Source: CALZFJ01 sp051878575 (GTDB lineage Bacteria; Bacteroidota; Bacteroidia; Bacteroidales; Muribaculaceae). Taken from it: a stretch of 24,311 nt of DNA. Where the stretch lies: positions 1-24,311 of the forward strand of contig JBJEKJ010000096.1 in the NCBI GenBank assembly GCA_051878575.1. Reading direction: 5' to 3'. A program made the position numbers and the translations under genes. Within the stretch, counting starts at the first letter, position 1; every line of letters begins with the position of its first letter. This document shows positions 14,980 through 23,122 of this stretch, piece after piece. The notes below the pieces were generated by a model, which searched no databases, had not been told where the DNA came from, and saw nothing but the letters and a program-made list of their open reading frames with translations.

Positions 14980-15024
14980 CTATGATATTTAGGAATTAAC
15001 TCCAACTTTAGCATATTTTGAATT

Positions 15025-15927
15025 ATGGCAATGAAACGTAACGCATTGGGACGCGGACTGGACTCGCTTATTTCGATGGACGACATCCAGACGGGCGGTT
15101 CCTCGGCAATCAATGAGATAAATATCGACCAAATCTCGCCTAACCCCGACCAACCTCGCACCACTTTCGACGAGGAGGCATTGGAGGAGCTTGCTATGTC
15201 GATTCGCGAGCTGGGCATCATTCAGCCGCTCACGCTGCGGAGCATCGGCGAGGGCGCCTATCAGATTATTTCGGGCGAGCGCCGCTACCGTGCCGCTAAA
15301 CTTGCCGGGATCGACTCGGTGCCGGCCTATGTGCGCACTGCCAACGATAGCGAGCTGACCGAGATGGCTCTTATCGAGAATATTCAGCGCGAGGACCTGA
15401 ATGCCATTGAGATTGCCCTCACATTTAAGAAGCTAATAGAGCAATACAACCTCACCCAGGAGCGGCTGAGCGACCGCATAGGCAAGAAGCGTACCACCAT
15501 AGCCAATTTCTTGCGACTGCTCAAGCTGCCTGCCGAGGTGCAGCTCGGGCTGCGCGACCGAAGGCTCGACATGGGGCATGCCCGTGCCATTCTGTCGATC
15601 GACAAGCCGGCATTGCAGTTAAAAGTGTACAACGAAATTCTTAAAAAAGGTTTATCGGTGAGGCAGGTCGAGGAGCTCGCCAAGCAATATCGCGATGCTC
15701 CGGATGAAGCAGGGCAGAAGGCTGCCGTCACCCTTAAGCGATTGAGCAACAAGGATTACGATATATTGAAGAAGCATCTTTCGTCGACATTCCGGACGCC
15801 GGTGAAGCTCACTTGCGATGCCAGCGGTAAAGGAAAAATAACATTCCCTTTCAAGAGCGAGGACGAACTTGAGAAATTAATTGCTATCTTTGACCGACTA
15901 AAAACTGACGATTCAGAGGCGAGATGA
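15025..15927 (+). CDS. parB: Chromosome partitioning protein ParB (Spo0J)
   Basis: A 300-residue CTP-dependent DNA clamp that loads at parS sites and works with ParA and SMC. RNALGRGLDSLIS at 5-17 is the N-terminal segment that stimulates the ParA ATPase. The CTP-binding motifs GERRYRAA (84-91) and ENIQRED (118-124) and the helix-turn-helix around 139-175 (LTQERLSDRIGKKRTTIANF) are intact, and a C-terminal dimer domain ends the chain. I saw no full palindromic parS sequence in the window. DUF5683 and the lytic transglycosylase genes follow, the usual Bacteroidales order. Confidence 0.95.
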   Translation: MAMKRNALGRGLDSLISMDDIQTGGSSAINEINIDQISPNPDQPRTTFDEEALEELAMSIRELGIIQPLTLRSIGEGAYQIISGERRYRAAKLAGIDSVPAYVRTANDSELTEMALIENIQREDLNAIEIALTFKKLIEQYNLTQERLSDRIGKKRTTIANFLRLLKLPAEVQLGLRDRRLDMGHARAILSIDKPALQLKVYNEILKKGLSVRQVEELAKQYRDAPDEAGQKAAVTLKRLSNKDYDILKKHLSSTFRTPVKLTCDASGKGKITFPFKSEDELEKLIAIFDRLKTDDSEAR

Positions 15928-15969
15928 TGAAAATCGCCGCCGCTGAGTCGGCAAAATTATTGCATTATA

Positions 15970-16818
15970 GTGAGATTTATTAAGAATCGAATCATAGGCG
16001 TGGTGTGTGTGGCGATCTTGGCGTGTGCCGAGGCGCTATGCCCTGTTGAGTCTTGCGCGCAGACTCCAGTCGCTGCCGACAGCATCGCAGCCCCAGGAAA
16101 GGCGCCCGTGCCCCGTCACCGCCGCGACCGCACGAGAGTGGAGCTTGACGACGGGCAGCAACCTGCTGCGCAGGGCGTGAGAGTGGTTGACCTCTCGGGC
16201 GACACTGTGCAGATTGCCGCTATGGACTCTGTGGCCGAGATTCTTGCCGCTGAGGTGCTCACGGCACAGCGCGACTCAATAAGGAAGGACTCGATCATAC
16301 GTGCCACCTATGGCAAGGAGCGCGTTTTCAAGCCTAACCCCACGAGGGCGGTGTGGCTTTCGGCGCTCTTTCCCGGACTGGGGCAGATCTATAACCGCCG
16401 ATACTGGAAGCTGCCGATAATCGTGGGCGGATACATCGGGCTTGCCTACGCCACCTCGTGGAACAATGGTATGCTCAAAGACTACACCAAAGCCTATGGC
16501 GACGCTATGGACAGCGATCCCAACACGCGCAGCTACATGAATTTCTATCCCTCGACAACGCGCGAGGAAGATATCGACATGGCGTGGCTCAAGCGTGTGC
16601 TGAAGTCGAAGAAAGACTATTATCGCCGAAACCGCGACTTGTGCATCATCAGCATGGTGGGCGTCTACCTTCTATGCATGATCGATGCCTACGTGGATGC
16701 CTCGCTTGCCAACTTCGATATCTCGCCCGAGCTGTCGATGAAGGTGAAGCCGGCGGTCATCGAGCCGCAGCTTGGCAAGTTGCCTGCCGTGGGCTTGCAA
16801 TGCGCGTTGAGTTTTTAA
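15970..16818 (+). CDS. DUF5683 family membrane protein
   Basis: A 282-residue protein. A signal-like hydrophobic segment (about 7-20) is followed by a Pro/Ala/Asp-rich stretch of about 95 residues. The DUF5683 core then starts at RAVWLSALFPGLGQIYNRRY (near 119-138), continuing with KLPIIVGGYIGLAYATSW; another hydrophobic segment lies at about 229-242. The GTG start at 15970 places the signal segment correctly and no better ATG exists. DUF5683 is a Bacteroidetes family of unknown function kept between parB and a LysM lytic transglycosylase, which hints at a link between cell-wall work and chromosome segregation; that link is inference. Confidence 0.85.
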   Translation: MRFIKNRIIGVVCVAILACAEALCPVESCAQTPVAADSIAAPGKAPVPRHRRDRTRVELDDGQQPAAQGVRVVDLSGDTVQIAAMDSVAEILAAEVLTAQRDSIRKDSIIRATYGKERVFKPNPTRAVWLSALFPGLGQIYNRRYWKLPIIVGGYIGLAYATSWNNGMLKDYTKAYGDAMDSDPNTRSYMNFYPSTTREEDIDMAWLKRVLKSKKDYYRRNRDLCIISMVGVYLLCMIDAYVDASLANFDISPELSMKVKPAVIEPQLGKLPAVGLQCALSF

Positions 16819-16838
16819 ATTGAGAATTATTTGTGGAA

Positions 16839-18626
16839 ATGAAAGGAAGAATAACTACGCTAATCATCGCCGGGGTGGCTGCCGTGTCGGCAATCGCCGC
16901 TCCGAAACCCACTCTCCTCTCTATCAAGGAGACTATCACCGACAATTCAATCGTCTATCCCGAGAGCTTCGAGACCGACACGAAGGAGATGTTGCAGAAC
17001 TGGTATATCAAGAACTATACCGTGCTCGACGCCGACGTGGAGAAGCGTTCGAGCAACGATGCAACCGATGCCGAGTATATCAGCCGCCTGAAGGCTCTGC
17101 CCACCGAGATTGAGATGCCCTACAATCAGGTGGTGCGAAGCTACATCGACATGTATGTGAAGCGGCGCCGCACGCTCGTGGAGGCTATGCTGGGCATGAG
17201 CCTCTACTATATGCCCATCTTCGAGCAGGCGCTTGAGAAGGAGAATCTGCCTTTGGAGCTGAAATACCTGCCGGTGATTGAGTCGGCGCTCAACCCCGAC
17301 GCCGTGTCGCGTGCCGGTGCCGCAGGCCTGTGGCAGTTTATGATTGGCACCGCAAAGGGACTCGGCCTCGAGGTGAACTCGCTCGTCGACGAGCGTCGCG
17401 ACCCTTATCGCTCGTCGGAGAAAGCAGCAAAATATCTAAAGGAACTTTACAATATCTACAGCGACTGGTCGCTGGCTATTGCCGCCTATAATTGCGGTCC
17501 GGGCAATGTGAACAAGGCGCTGCGCCGTGCCGGAGGCGACAATGGGGTGAAGAAGGACTTTTGGGAGATTTATCCCTATCTGCCTAAGGAGACGCGCGGA
17601 TATGTGCCCGCCTTCATTGCCGCCAACTATGTGATGACCTATTTCAAATATCACAACATCAGTCCGGGTCTTGCCAAGAAGCCTATTGTGACCGATACGG
17701 TGAGCGTGAGCCGCCGCGTGCACTTGCAGCAGATATCGGCGGTGCTGAATATGCCTGTCGATGAGCTGAGAGTGCTGAATCCTCAGTTCCGCCGTGATGT
17801 GATTCCGGCCCTCGACGACCGTCGATACTCGCTCGTGCTGCCGTCGCAGCAGGTCTACAGCTACATAATGAGCGAGGACAGCATTGTGAACTTCAACACT
17901 GACAAATATGCTCAGCGCGATGTGGTGGAACCTGCCGAATATCGCTCGGAAAGTGCCGATTACACCTATGAGTCGAAACTCGTGACGAAATATCACAAGG
18001 TGCGCCGTGGCGAAACGCTCTCGAAGATTGCCAAGCGCTATGGTGTGACAACTGCGAGCATCAAGCAGGCCAACGGGCTGCGCAAGAACTCGGTGAATAG
18101 GGGACAAGTGCTGAAAATAAGCGTCTACGAGAAAGTGAAGGTGCCGCGAAAAGTGCAGGCTGAGCCAGATGATGCCGCAAATGATGAGCTATTGGCTGAA
18201 AATGCCGCCGATGAGGCTGAAGAAGTGGCTGAGGAAGCTGAGGTGCGCGCTGTGGAGCAGGCTTCAGCAAAGGCTGTGAAAGAGCGTAAGGCTGCAAAAT
18301 CGGAGTCAACTGCCGTTGATAAGAAAACTGCCGCCGACAAGAAAAAGAAGACCGCCGACACTGCCGCCGATAAGAAAACTGCCGCCGACAAGAAAAAGAA
18401 GACCGCCGACACTGCTGCCGACAAGAAAGCTGCCGCCGACAAGAAAAAGAAATCGGCTAAACAAAAGTCGGCAAAGAGCACTACTCACAAAGTGCGCAAG
18501 GGCGAGAGCCTCTCGAAGATTGCCGACAAGTATCCCGGCGTGAGCATTGCCGACATTCAGCGTGCCAACAACATAAAGGGTAGCAAAATTCAAGCCGGAC
18601 AGACCCTCGTTATCCCTGCCAAGTGA
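16839..18626 (+). CDS. LysM-containing membrane-bound lytic murein transglycosylase (MltD-like)
   Basis: A 595-residue cell-wall enzyme that cleaves peptidoglycan with formation of 1,6-anhydro-muramic acid. After a signal peptide (to about 21), the SLT domain runs from about 125 to 260: YLPVIESALNP carries the catalytic Glu (about 148), followed by GAAGLWQFMIGTAKGLGL and WSLAIAAYNCGPGNV. A LysM-like region follows near 303-345, a clear LysM domain near 384-427, and another at the C-terminus (about 546-595). Between the last two lies a Lys/Ala-rich linker built of 51-base repeats (18318-18452). GTG 16833 is an alternative start two codons upstream. It follows the DUF5683 gene by 20 bases. Confidence 0.92.
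   Translation: MKGRITTLIIAGVAAVSAIAAPKPTLLSIKETITDNSIVYPESFETDTKEMLQNWYIKNYTVLDADVEKRSSNDATDAEYISRLKALPTEIEMPYNQVVRSYIDMYVKRRRTLVEAMLGMSLYYMPIFEQALEKENLPLELKYLPVIESALNPDAVSRAGAAGLWQFMIGTAKGLGLEVNSLVDERRDPYRSSEKAAKYLKELYNIYSDWSLAIAAYNCGPGNVNKALRRAGGDNGVKKDFWEIYPYLPKETRGYVPAFIAANYVMTYFKYHNISPGLAKKPIVTDTVSVSRRVHLQQISAVLNMPVDELRVLNPQFRRDVIPALDDRRYSLVLPSQQVYSYIMSEDSIVNFNTDKYAQRDVVEPAEYRSESADYTYESKLVTKYHKVRRGETLSKIAKRYGVTTASIKQANGLRKNSVNRGQVLKISVYEKVKVPRKVQAEPDDAANDELLAENAADEAEEVAEEAEVRAVEQASAKAVKERKAAKSESTAVDKKTAADKKKKTADTAADKKTAADKKKKTADTAADKKAAADKKKKSAKQKSAKSTTHKVRKGESLSKIADKYPGVSIADIQRANNIKGSKIQAGQTLVIPAK
18318..18452 (+). repeat. 51-base tandem repeat in the transglycosylase linker
   Basis: Copies at 18318-18368 and 18369-18419 differ by a single base; a partial third copy (18420-18452) has two differences. 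Each full copy encodes the 17-residue unit DKKTAADKKKKTADTAA, so the reading frame is kept whatever the copy number. The near identity suggests recent duplication by slippage. Confidence 0.95.
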
Positions 18627-18677
18627 CAGCGTAGGCATGGCAACCTTTAGTTGTGGTATTTAAATTGTGATTTTGCT

Positions 18678-19442
18678 ATGGAGAAAGATATTGTAAGGCA
18701 AGCGAATGAACGCCCGCTGATTTTTATCGGGAATGACGACGGTTTCCGTGCCGGAGGCCTTGATGCGTTGATAAATATAGCCGCCGACTATGGCGACGTG
18801 GTGGCTGTGGCGCCTTTCGAGCATCAGTCGGGGAAGTCGTCGGCCATCACCGTCGACCTTCCTCTACGCGTGCATCTCATTCGCGACGAGGAGCATGTGC
18901 GACTCTACAGCGTGAACGGCACGCCCGTCGACTGTGCGAAGCTGGCTTTCGACCGCTTGCTGCCGCGAGTGCCCGACTTGCTGCTCTCGGGCATCAATCA
19001 TGGCTATAACTCGGGCAACAGCGTGATATATTCGGGCACGATGGGCGTGGTGTTTGAGGGCTCCTTCAGAGGCGTGCCGAGCATAGGCTTCTCCTATGGC
19101 GACTATATGCCCGACGCCGACTTTGCTCCCTGCGAGCCTGTGGTGAGGCAGATTATCGAGCAGGTGCTCGGCGAGGGACTGCCCGAAGGCGTGTGCCTGA
19201 ATGTGAACATGCCCAAGTGTGAGCGCATTCTCGGCGTGAAGCGCGTGAAATCGGCCGCCGGCTACTGGAAGGAGGAGTTTGAGGAGCGTGTCGACCCGCA
19301 TGGCCGCGTCTATTACTGGCTGACCGGGCAATATCACAACGCCGAGCCCGACAATGCCGCCACCGACCATTATTGGCTCAGCCGTCACTACGCCACCGTG
19401 GTGCCTTGCCGTGCCGACCAGACCGCCTACGACTGCCTTTAG
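18678..19442 (+). CDS. surE: 5'/3'-nucleotidase SurE
   Basis: A 254-residue metal-dependent phosphatase that removes phosphate from nucleoside monophosphates. IFIGNDDGFRAGGL holds the metal-binding Asp20-Asp21 pair, HQSGKSSAIT and LLSGINHGYNSGNSVIYSGT are the other conserved active-site loops, and VNGTPVDCAK is typical. The first residue of the family motif is Gly rather than the usual Thr before NDDG, a minor variation. ATG 18678 is preferred over the longer frame start at 18651, which adds nine unrelated residues. It lies 51 bases behind the transglycosylase gene and has no clear promoter of its own. Confidence 0.95.
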   Translation: MEKDIVRQANERPLIFIGNDDGFRAGGLDALINIAADYGDVVAVAPFEHQSGKSSAITVDLPLRVHLIRDEEHVRLYSVNGTPVDCAKLAFDRLLPRVPDLLLSGINHGYNSGNSVIYSGTMGVVFEGSFRGVPSIGFSYGDYMPDADFAPCEPVVRQIIEQVLGEGLPEGVCLNVNMPKCERILGVKRVKSAAGYWKEEFEERVDPHGRVYYWLTGQYHNAEPDNAATDHYWLSRHYATVVPCRADQTAYDCL

Positions 19443-19562
19443 CCTTTGGCGCGAGCCTCACGGTATCACCTGTTTTGCCGCGCAAGGCCTTGCATAGGTG
19501 TGAATTTTGCTGAAAAATTTGCTGAAAATTGTGCTAATCATCAAAAAAATTGGTGATAATAG

Positions 19563-19603
19563 TTGAGTTGTACACATAATTGATTAATTTTGCTCTAATT
19601 TTG
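19563..19603 (+). promoter_or_regulatory. Promoter region of speA, two overlapping -7 boxes
   Basis: TTG (19563-19565), a 19-base spacer and TAATTTTG (19585-19592) form a good Bacteroidetes promoter. A second TAATTTTG lies at 19596-19603, 11 bases further. The leader would be about 95-105 bases. The 19443-19560 stretch upstream shows no gene. Confidence 0.6.
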
Positions 19604-19703
19604 GCTTATTATGGCTTTAAGCTGAAAAATGCGGCCGGCTCTCAGTGTGGGTTTGCCGCGTGGCAATGTAATTATTAACTTTTTTACAACTATATTATTG
19701 CAA

Positions 19704-21605
19704 ATGAGAAGATGGCGCATTGAAGACAGTGCGGAGCTTTACAACATCAGCGGATGGGGCTTGAAGTATTTCTCTATCAATGAGAAAGGCCATGTGGCCG
19801 TTACGCCACGCGAGGATTGTGCTCCTGTTGACTTGAAGGAGGTGATGGACGAATTGCAGGTTCGCGACGTAACGTCGCCGGTGCTCTTGCGATTTCCCGA
19901 CATCCTCGACAACCGTATCGAGAAGATTTCGCGATGCTTTAAGCAGGCTGCCGAGGAGTATAACTACCGGGCCGAGAATTTTGTGGTCTATCCAATCAAG
20001 GTGAACCAGATGCGTCAGGTGGTGGAGGAGATTGTGAGCCACGGCAAGAAGTTCAACATCGGACTCGAGGCGGGCTCGAAACCCGAGCTGCACGCCGTGC
20101 TTGCCACTAACATCGCCGAACCGTCGCTCATAGTGTGCAATGGATATAAGGATGAGAACTATGTGGAGCTTGCACTGCTCGCCCAGAAAATGGGCCGCCG
20201 CATATATCTTGTGGTGGAGAAGCTGAACGAGCTCAAGCTCATTGCCGAGATAGGACGCCGCCTCGGCATCCGTCCCAACGTGGGTATCCGCATCAAGCTT
20301 TCGAGCTCGGGAAGCGGCAAGTGGGAGGAGTCGGGAGGCGACCAGAGCAAGTTCGGGCTCAACTCGAGCGAGCTGCTTGAGGCACTCTCGATGCTCGAGC
20401 GCTACAAGATGAAGGACTGCCTGAAGCTAATCCACTTCCACATCGGAAGCCAAATCACAAAGATTCGCCGCATCAAGAATGCCCTTCGCGAGGCCACGCA
20501 ATTCTATGTGCAGCTATCGAAGATGGGATTCGACATCGACTTTATCGACATCGGTGGCGGACTTGGCGTGGACTACGACGGAACGCGAAGCAGCGCGAGC
20601 GAGAGCAGCATGAACTACTCTATTCAGGAGTATGTTAACGACTCGGTGTCGGCGCTCGTCGACGTGTGCGAGAAGAACGGGCTCAAGCAGCCCAACATCA
20701 TCACCGAGTCGGGACGTTCGCTGTCGGCACACCACTCGGTGCTCGTGTTTGAGGTGCTGGAGACGGCATGCCTGCCTGAGTGGGACGAGGATACCGACAC
20801 GATAACCGAGAATGATCATGAGCTTGCCCGAGAGCTTTACGATATATGGGACAAAATCAACCAGCCGCGAATGTTTGAGAGCTGGCACGACGCGTTGCAG
20901 ATTCGCGAGGAGGCGCTCGACCTTTTCAGCCTCGGGCTGCTTGACCTGCGCACACGAGCCATGATAGAGAAACTCTTTTGGTCGATTGCGCGCGACGTAA
21001 GCTCCATAACGTCGGGAATGAAGCATGTGCCCGAGGAGCTGAAGAAGGTGAACCGCATGCTTCCGGAGAAGTATTTCTGCAACTTCTCTCTGTTCCAGTC
21101 GCTGCCCGACTCATGGGCTATCGATCAGGTGTTCCCGATAATGCCTATCTGCCGCCTCGACGAGAAGCCCTCGAAGATGGCCACCGTGCAGGATATAACC
21201 TGCGACAGCGACGGCAAGATCAACAACTTCATCTCGCCTCACGGCGTGTCGAGCGCGCTGCCGGTGCACACGCTCAAGAACAATGAGTCGTATTATCTCG
21301 GCGTGTTCCTTGTGGGGGCATATCAGGAGATTCTCGGCGATATGCACAATCTATTCGGCGACACCAATGCCGTGCACATCAGCGTCTACAAGGACCACTA
21401 CGAAATCGACCAGATAATCGACGGCGAGACGGTGGCCGAGGTGCTCGACTATGTGCAGTATAGCCCGAAGAAGCTCGTGCGCAACGTGGAGACGTGGGTG
21501 ACACACTCTATGAAGTCGGGAAAAATCACTCCCGAGGAGGGCCGCGAGTTCCTTAGCAACTATCGCTCGGGGCTCTATGGCTACACATATCTCGAAAAGG
21601 ACTGA
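19704..21605 (+). CDS. speA: Biosynthetic arginine decarboxylase
   Basis: A 633-residue PLP enzyme that decarboxylates arginine to agmatine, the first step of putrescine and spermidine synthesis. The PLP lysine is Lys99 in VVYPIKVNQMRQV; the KLIHFHIGSQ and FIDIGGGLGVDYDG segments and the GRSLSAHHSVLVFE stretch are standard for SpeA, and length is typical. ATG 19704 gives the family start (WRIEDSAELYNISGWG); the longer frame from 19629 adds 25 residues that overlap the leader. A 100-base leader with two promoter boxes precedes it, and truA follows after 45 bases. Confidence 0.96.
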   Translation: MRRWRIEDSAELYNISGWGLKYFSINEKGHVAVTPREDCAPVDLKEVMDELQVRDVTSPVLLRFPDILDNRIEKISRCFKQAAEEYNYRAENFVVYPIKVNQMRQVVEEIVSHGKKFNIGLEAGSKPELHAVLATNIAEPSLIVCNGYKDENYVELALLAQKMGRRIYLVVEKLNELKLIAEIGRRLGIRPNVGIRIKLSSSGSGKWEESGGDQSKFGLNSSELLEALSMLERYKMKDCLKLIHFHIGSQITKIRRIKNALREATQFYVQLSKMGFDIDFIDIGGGLGVDYDGTRSSASESSMNYSIQEYVNDSVSALVDVCEKNGLKQPNIITESGRSLSAHHSVLVFEVLETACLPEWDEDTDTITENDHELARELYDIWDKINQPRMFESWHDALQIREEALDLFSLGLLDLRTRAMIEKLFWSIARDVSSITSGMKHVPEELKKVNRMLPEKYFCNFSLFQSLPDSWAIDQVFPIMPICRLDEKPSKMATVQDITCDSDGKINNFISPHGVSSALPVHTLKNNESYYLGVFLVGAYQEILGDMHNLFGDTNAVHISVYKDHYEIDQIIDGETVAEVLDYVQYSPKKLVRNVETWVTHSMKSGKITPEEGREFLSNYRSGLYGYTYLEKD

Positions 21606-21650
21606 ACACTATGGCGTAAATAACAATAAAAGGACAGGGGGCAGGCAAAA

Positions 21651-22394
21651 GTGAGATACTTCATGCGTTTGGCATATAATGGAGCTAATTTCCACGGCTG
21701 GCAGTCGCAGCCCAATGCCTCGTCGGTGCAGCAGAGCGTGGAGCGGGCACTGACGGTAGTCATGCGCGAGCCAATTGCCGTGACAGGCGCCGGGCGGACC
21801 GATGCCGGAGTGAACGCTGCCATGATGGTGGCACACTTCGACGCAGAGCGCCCAATTTCCGACGTGCCGACGCTCATCAGGCGTCTCAACAGCATTCTCG
21901 GCAACGACATTGCCGTCTACTCGGTGTTTCGGGTGGCCGACGACGCCCACGCGCGATTCGATGCCACGAGCCGCACCTACAAGTATTTTGTCTCCACCGA
22001 GAAATCGCCGTTTCACTGCGCTTTCAGCTGGCACTGCCGCACTCCGCTCGACTTTGAGCTGATGAACGAGGCTGCCGCAAAGCTCTTGGACTACACCGAC
22101 TTCACGAGCTTCAGCAAGCTGCACACCGATGTGGCGACAAACAATTGCCGCGTGACGCATGCCCGATGGGAACAGGAGGACGACCGCCGTGTGTTCACTA
22201 TCACTGCCGACCGCTTTCTGCGCAATATGGTGCGCGCCGTGGTGGGCACGCTTGTGGAGGTGGGGCGCCACAAGATAGGCGTCGACGACTTTTGCCGTAT
22301 TATAGAGAAAAAAGACCGATGCTCGGCGGGCACATCGATGCCCGGCAACGCCCTTTTTCTGTGGAATGTGACGTATCCTTATAATATAGAGTAA
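21651..22394 (+). CDS. truA: tRNA pseudouridine(38-40) synthase TruA
   Basis: A 247-residue enzyme that turns uridines 38-40 in the anticodon stem-loop into pseudouridine. The catalytic Asp is Asp51 in GAGRTDAGVNA; the start RYFMRLAYNGANFHGWQ and the FTSFSK and FLRNMVRAVVGTLVEVG segments are family marks. The start is a GTG at 21651, supported by alignment to the family start and a purine-rich AGGGGG about 10 bases upstream; an ATG four codons later would lose conserved residues. It is probably cotranscribed with speA. Confidence 0.95.
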   Translation: MRYFMRLAYNGANFHGWQSQPNASSVQQSVERALTVVMREPIAVTGAGRTDAGVNAAMMVAHFDAERPISDVPTLIRRLNSILGNDIAVYSVFRVADDAHARFDATSRTYKYFVSTEKSPFHCAFSWHCRTPLDFELMNEAAAKLLDYTDFTSFSKLHTDVATNNCRVTHARWEQEDDRRVFTITADRFLRNMVRAVVGTLVEVGRHKIGVDDFCRIIEKKDRCSAGTSMPGNALFLWNVTYPYNIE

Positions 22395-22405
22395 GAATTG
22401 AAAAA

Positions 22406-22996
22406 ATGATTTATGCTATGAACATAAGAAGAATATTGGTCTCTGCCGTGGCTGCGGCGGCAATGCTTGTGGCGAGTGCCGAGACCTACACGTGGTCGCG
22501 CTACGATCTCTCCTTCGACGTGCCTAATGGCGGATTCGTCACCTACAACTCGGCGAGTGTCTTTGAGATTCAGTGGCATGACCTCACGGTGTCGGTGAGG
22601 CTGTTCGACAAGTCGGGGGCCGACGACAATTTTATGAAATACAATCTGCAAAAACTGGCGTCGGGCTACAATATGTACGACACGCAGCTGCGCAAGAGTG
22701 ATGTGAAGGGTTTCAAGGGATTCAACCTCAATGGCACGCTTCCCGACGGCTCGAGGGCTTGTCTTGTGAATATGGTGTCGAAAAAGAGCAATCTTGCCCT
22801 TCAGATTGAGATAAACTATCTTCAAGGGGCTGAGGACGACGTGAGCAAGATATTGAAGAGCTTCGCCGAGGGGAAGAAGCAGAAGGTGAGGAAGGAGAAA
22901 AGCCCTAAGCAGAAGATACAGAAGAAAGGAGCCAAGCCCAAGCCGATAAAGCCCGGAACTGTCGACGACCTGCCCGAGAAGCTCTATGACGTGTGA
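22406..22996 (+). CDS. Exported protein with a lysine-rich tail, function unknown
   Basis: A 196-residue protein. A signal peptide (hydrophobic about 11-24, cleavage near ASA|E) precedes a compact, beta-rich domain of about 120 residues (YDLSFDVPNGGFVTYNSASV at its start, later LPDGSRACLVNMVSKKSNLA) and a basic tail of about 40 residues with many Lys and Pro (KKQKVRKEKSPKQKIQKKG). I do not recognise the family; small Bacteroidales secreted proteins of this sort lie beside many housekeeping genes. ATG 22418 is an alternative start with the same signal peptide. It sits 11 bases behind truA, likely in its transcript. The basic tail could bind anionic polymers; that is a guess. Confidence 0.75.
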   Translation: MIYAMNIRRILVSAVAAAAMLVASAETYTWSRYDLSFDVPNGGFVTYNSASVFEIQWHDLTVSVRLFDKSGADDNFMKYNLQKLASGYNMYDTQLRKSDVKGFKGFNLNGTLPDGSRACLVNMVSKKSNLALQIEINYLQGAEDDVSKILKSFAEGKKQKVRKEKSPKQKIQKKGAKPKPIKPGTVDDLPEKLYDV

Positions 22997-23122
22997 GCCG
23001 CGGCGCGGTAGGGAAGAACCTCTCATGCAAATTAATTGTAATATATCATATATAAAGAATTAAGCGAGAATCAATCAGTAAAAGATAAATATCAATAACT
23101 CTACAAAAAACATATTGAAAAT

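Noticed and set aside
13251..15023. ATTTTGAAT at both ends of the AbiE segment (13251-13259 and 15015-15023) as a target-site duplication
   Set aside because: A 9-base AT-rich match in AT-rich gaps is expected by chance. The right copy abuts the parB start, and no inverted repeats or recombinase genes support it.
12265..15024. parS centromere site near parA/parB
   Set aside because: No full 16-base palindrome of the TGTTTCACGTGAAACA type was seen by eye, only partial GTGAAA matches; a pattern search is needed to exclude diverged sites.
18125..18638. Long Phe/Ala-rich frames opposite the transglycosylase linker
   Set aside because: They are antisense readings of the Lys/Ala repeat (AAG read as CTT/TTC) and have no start signals.
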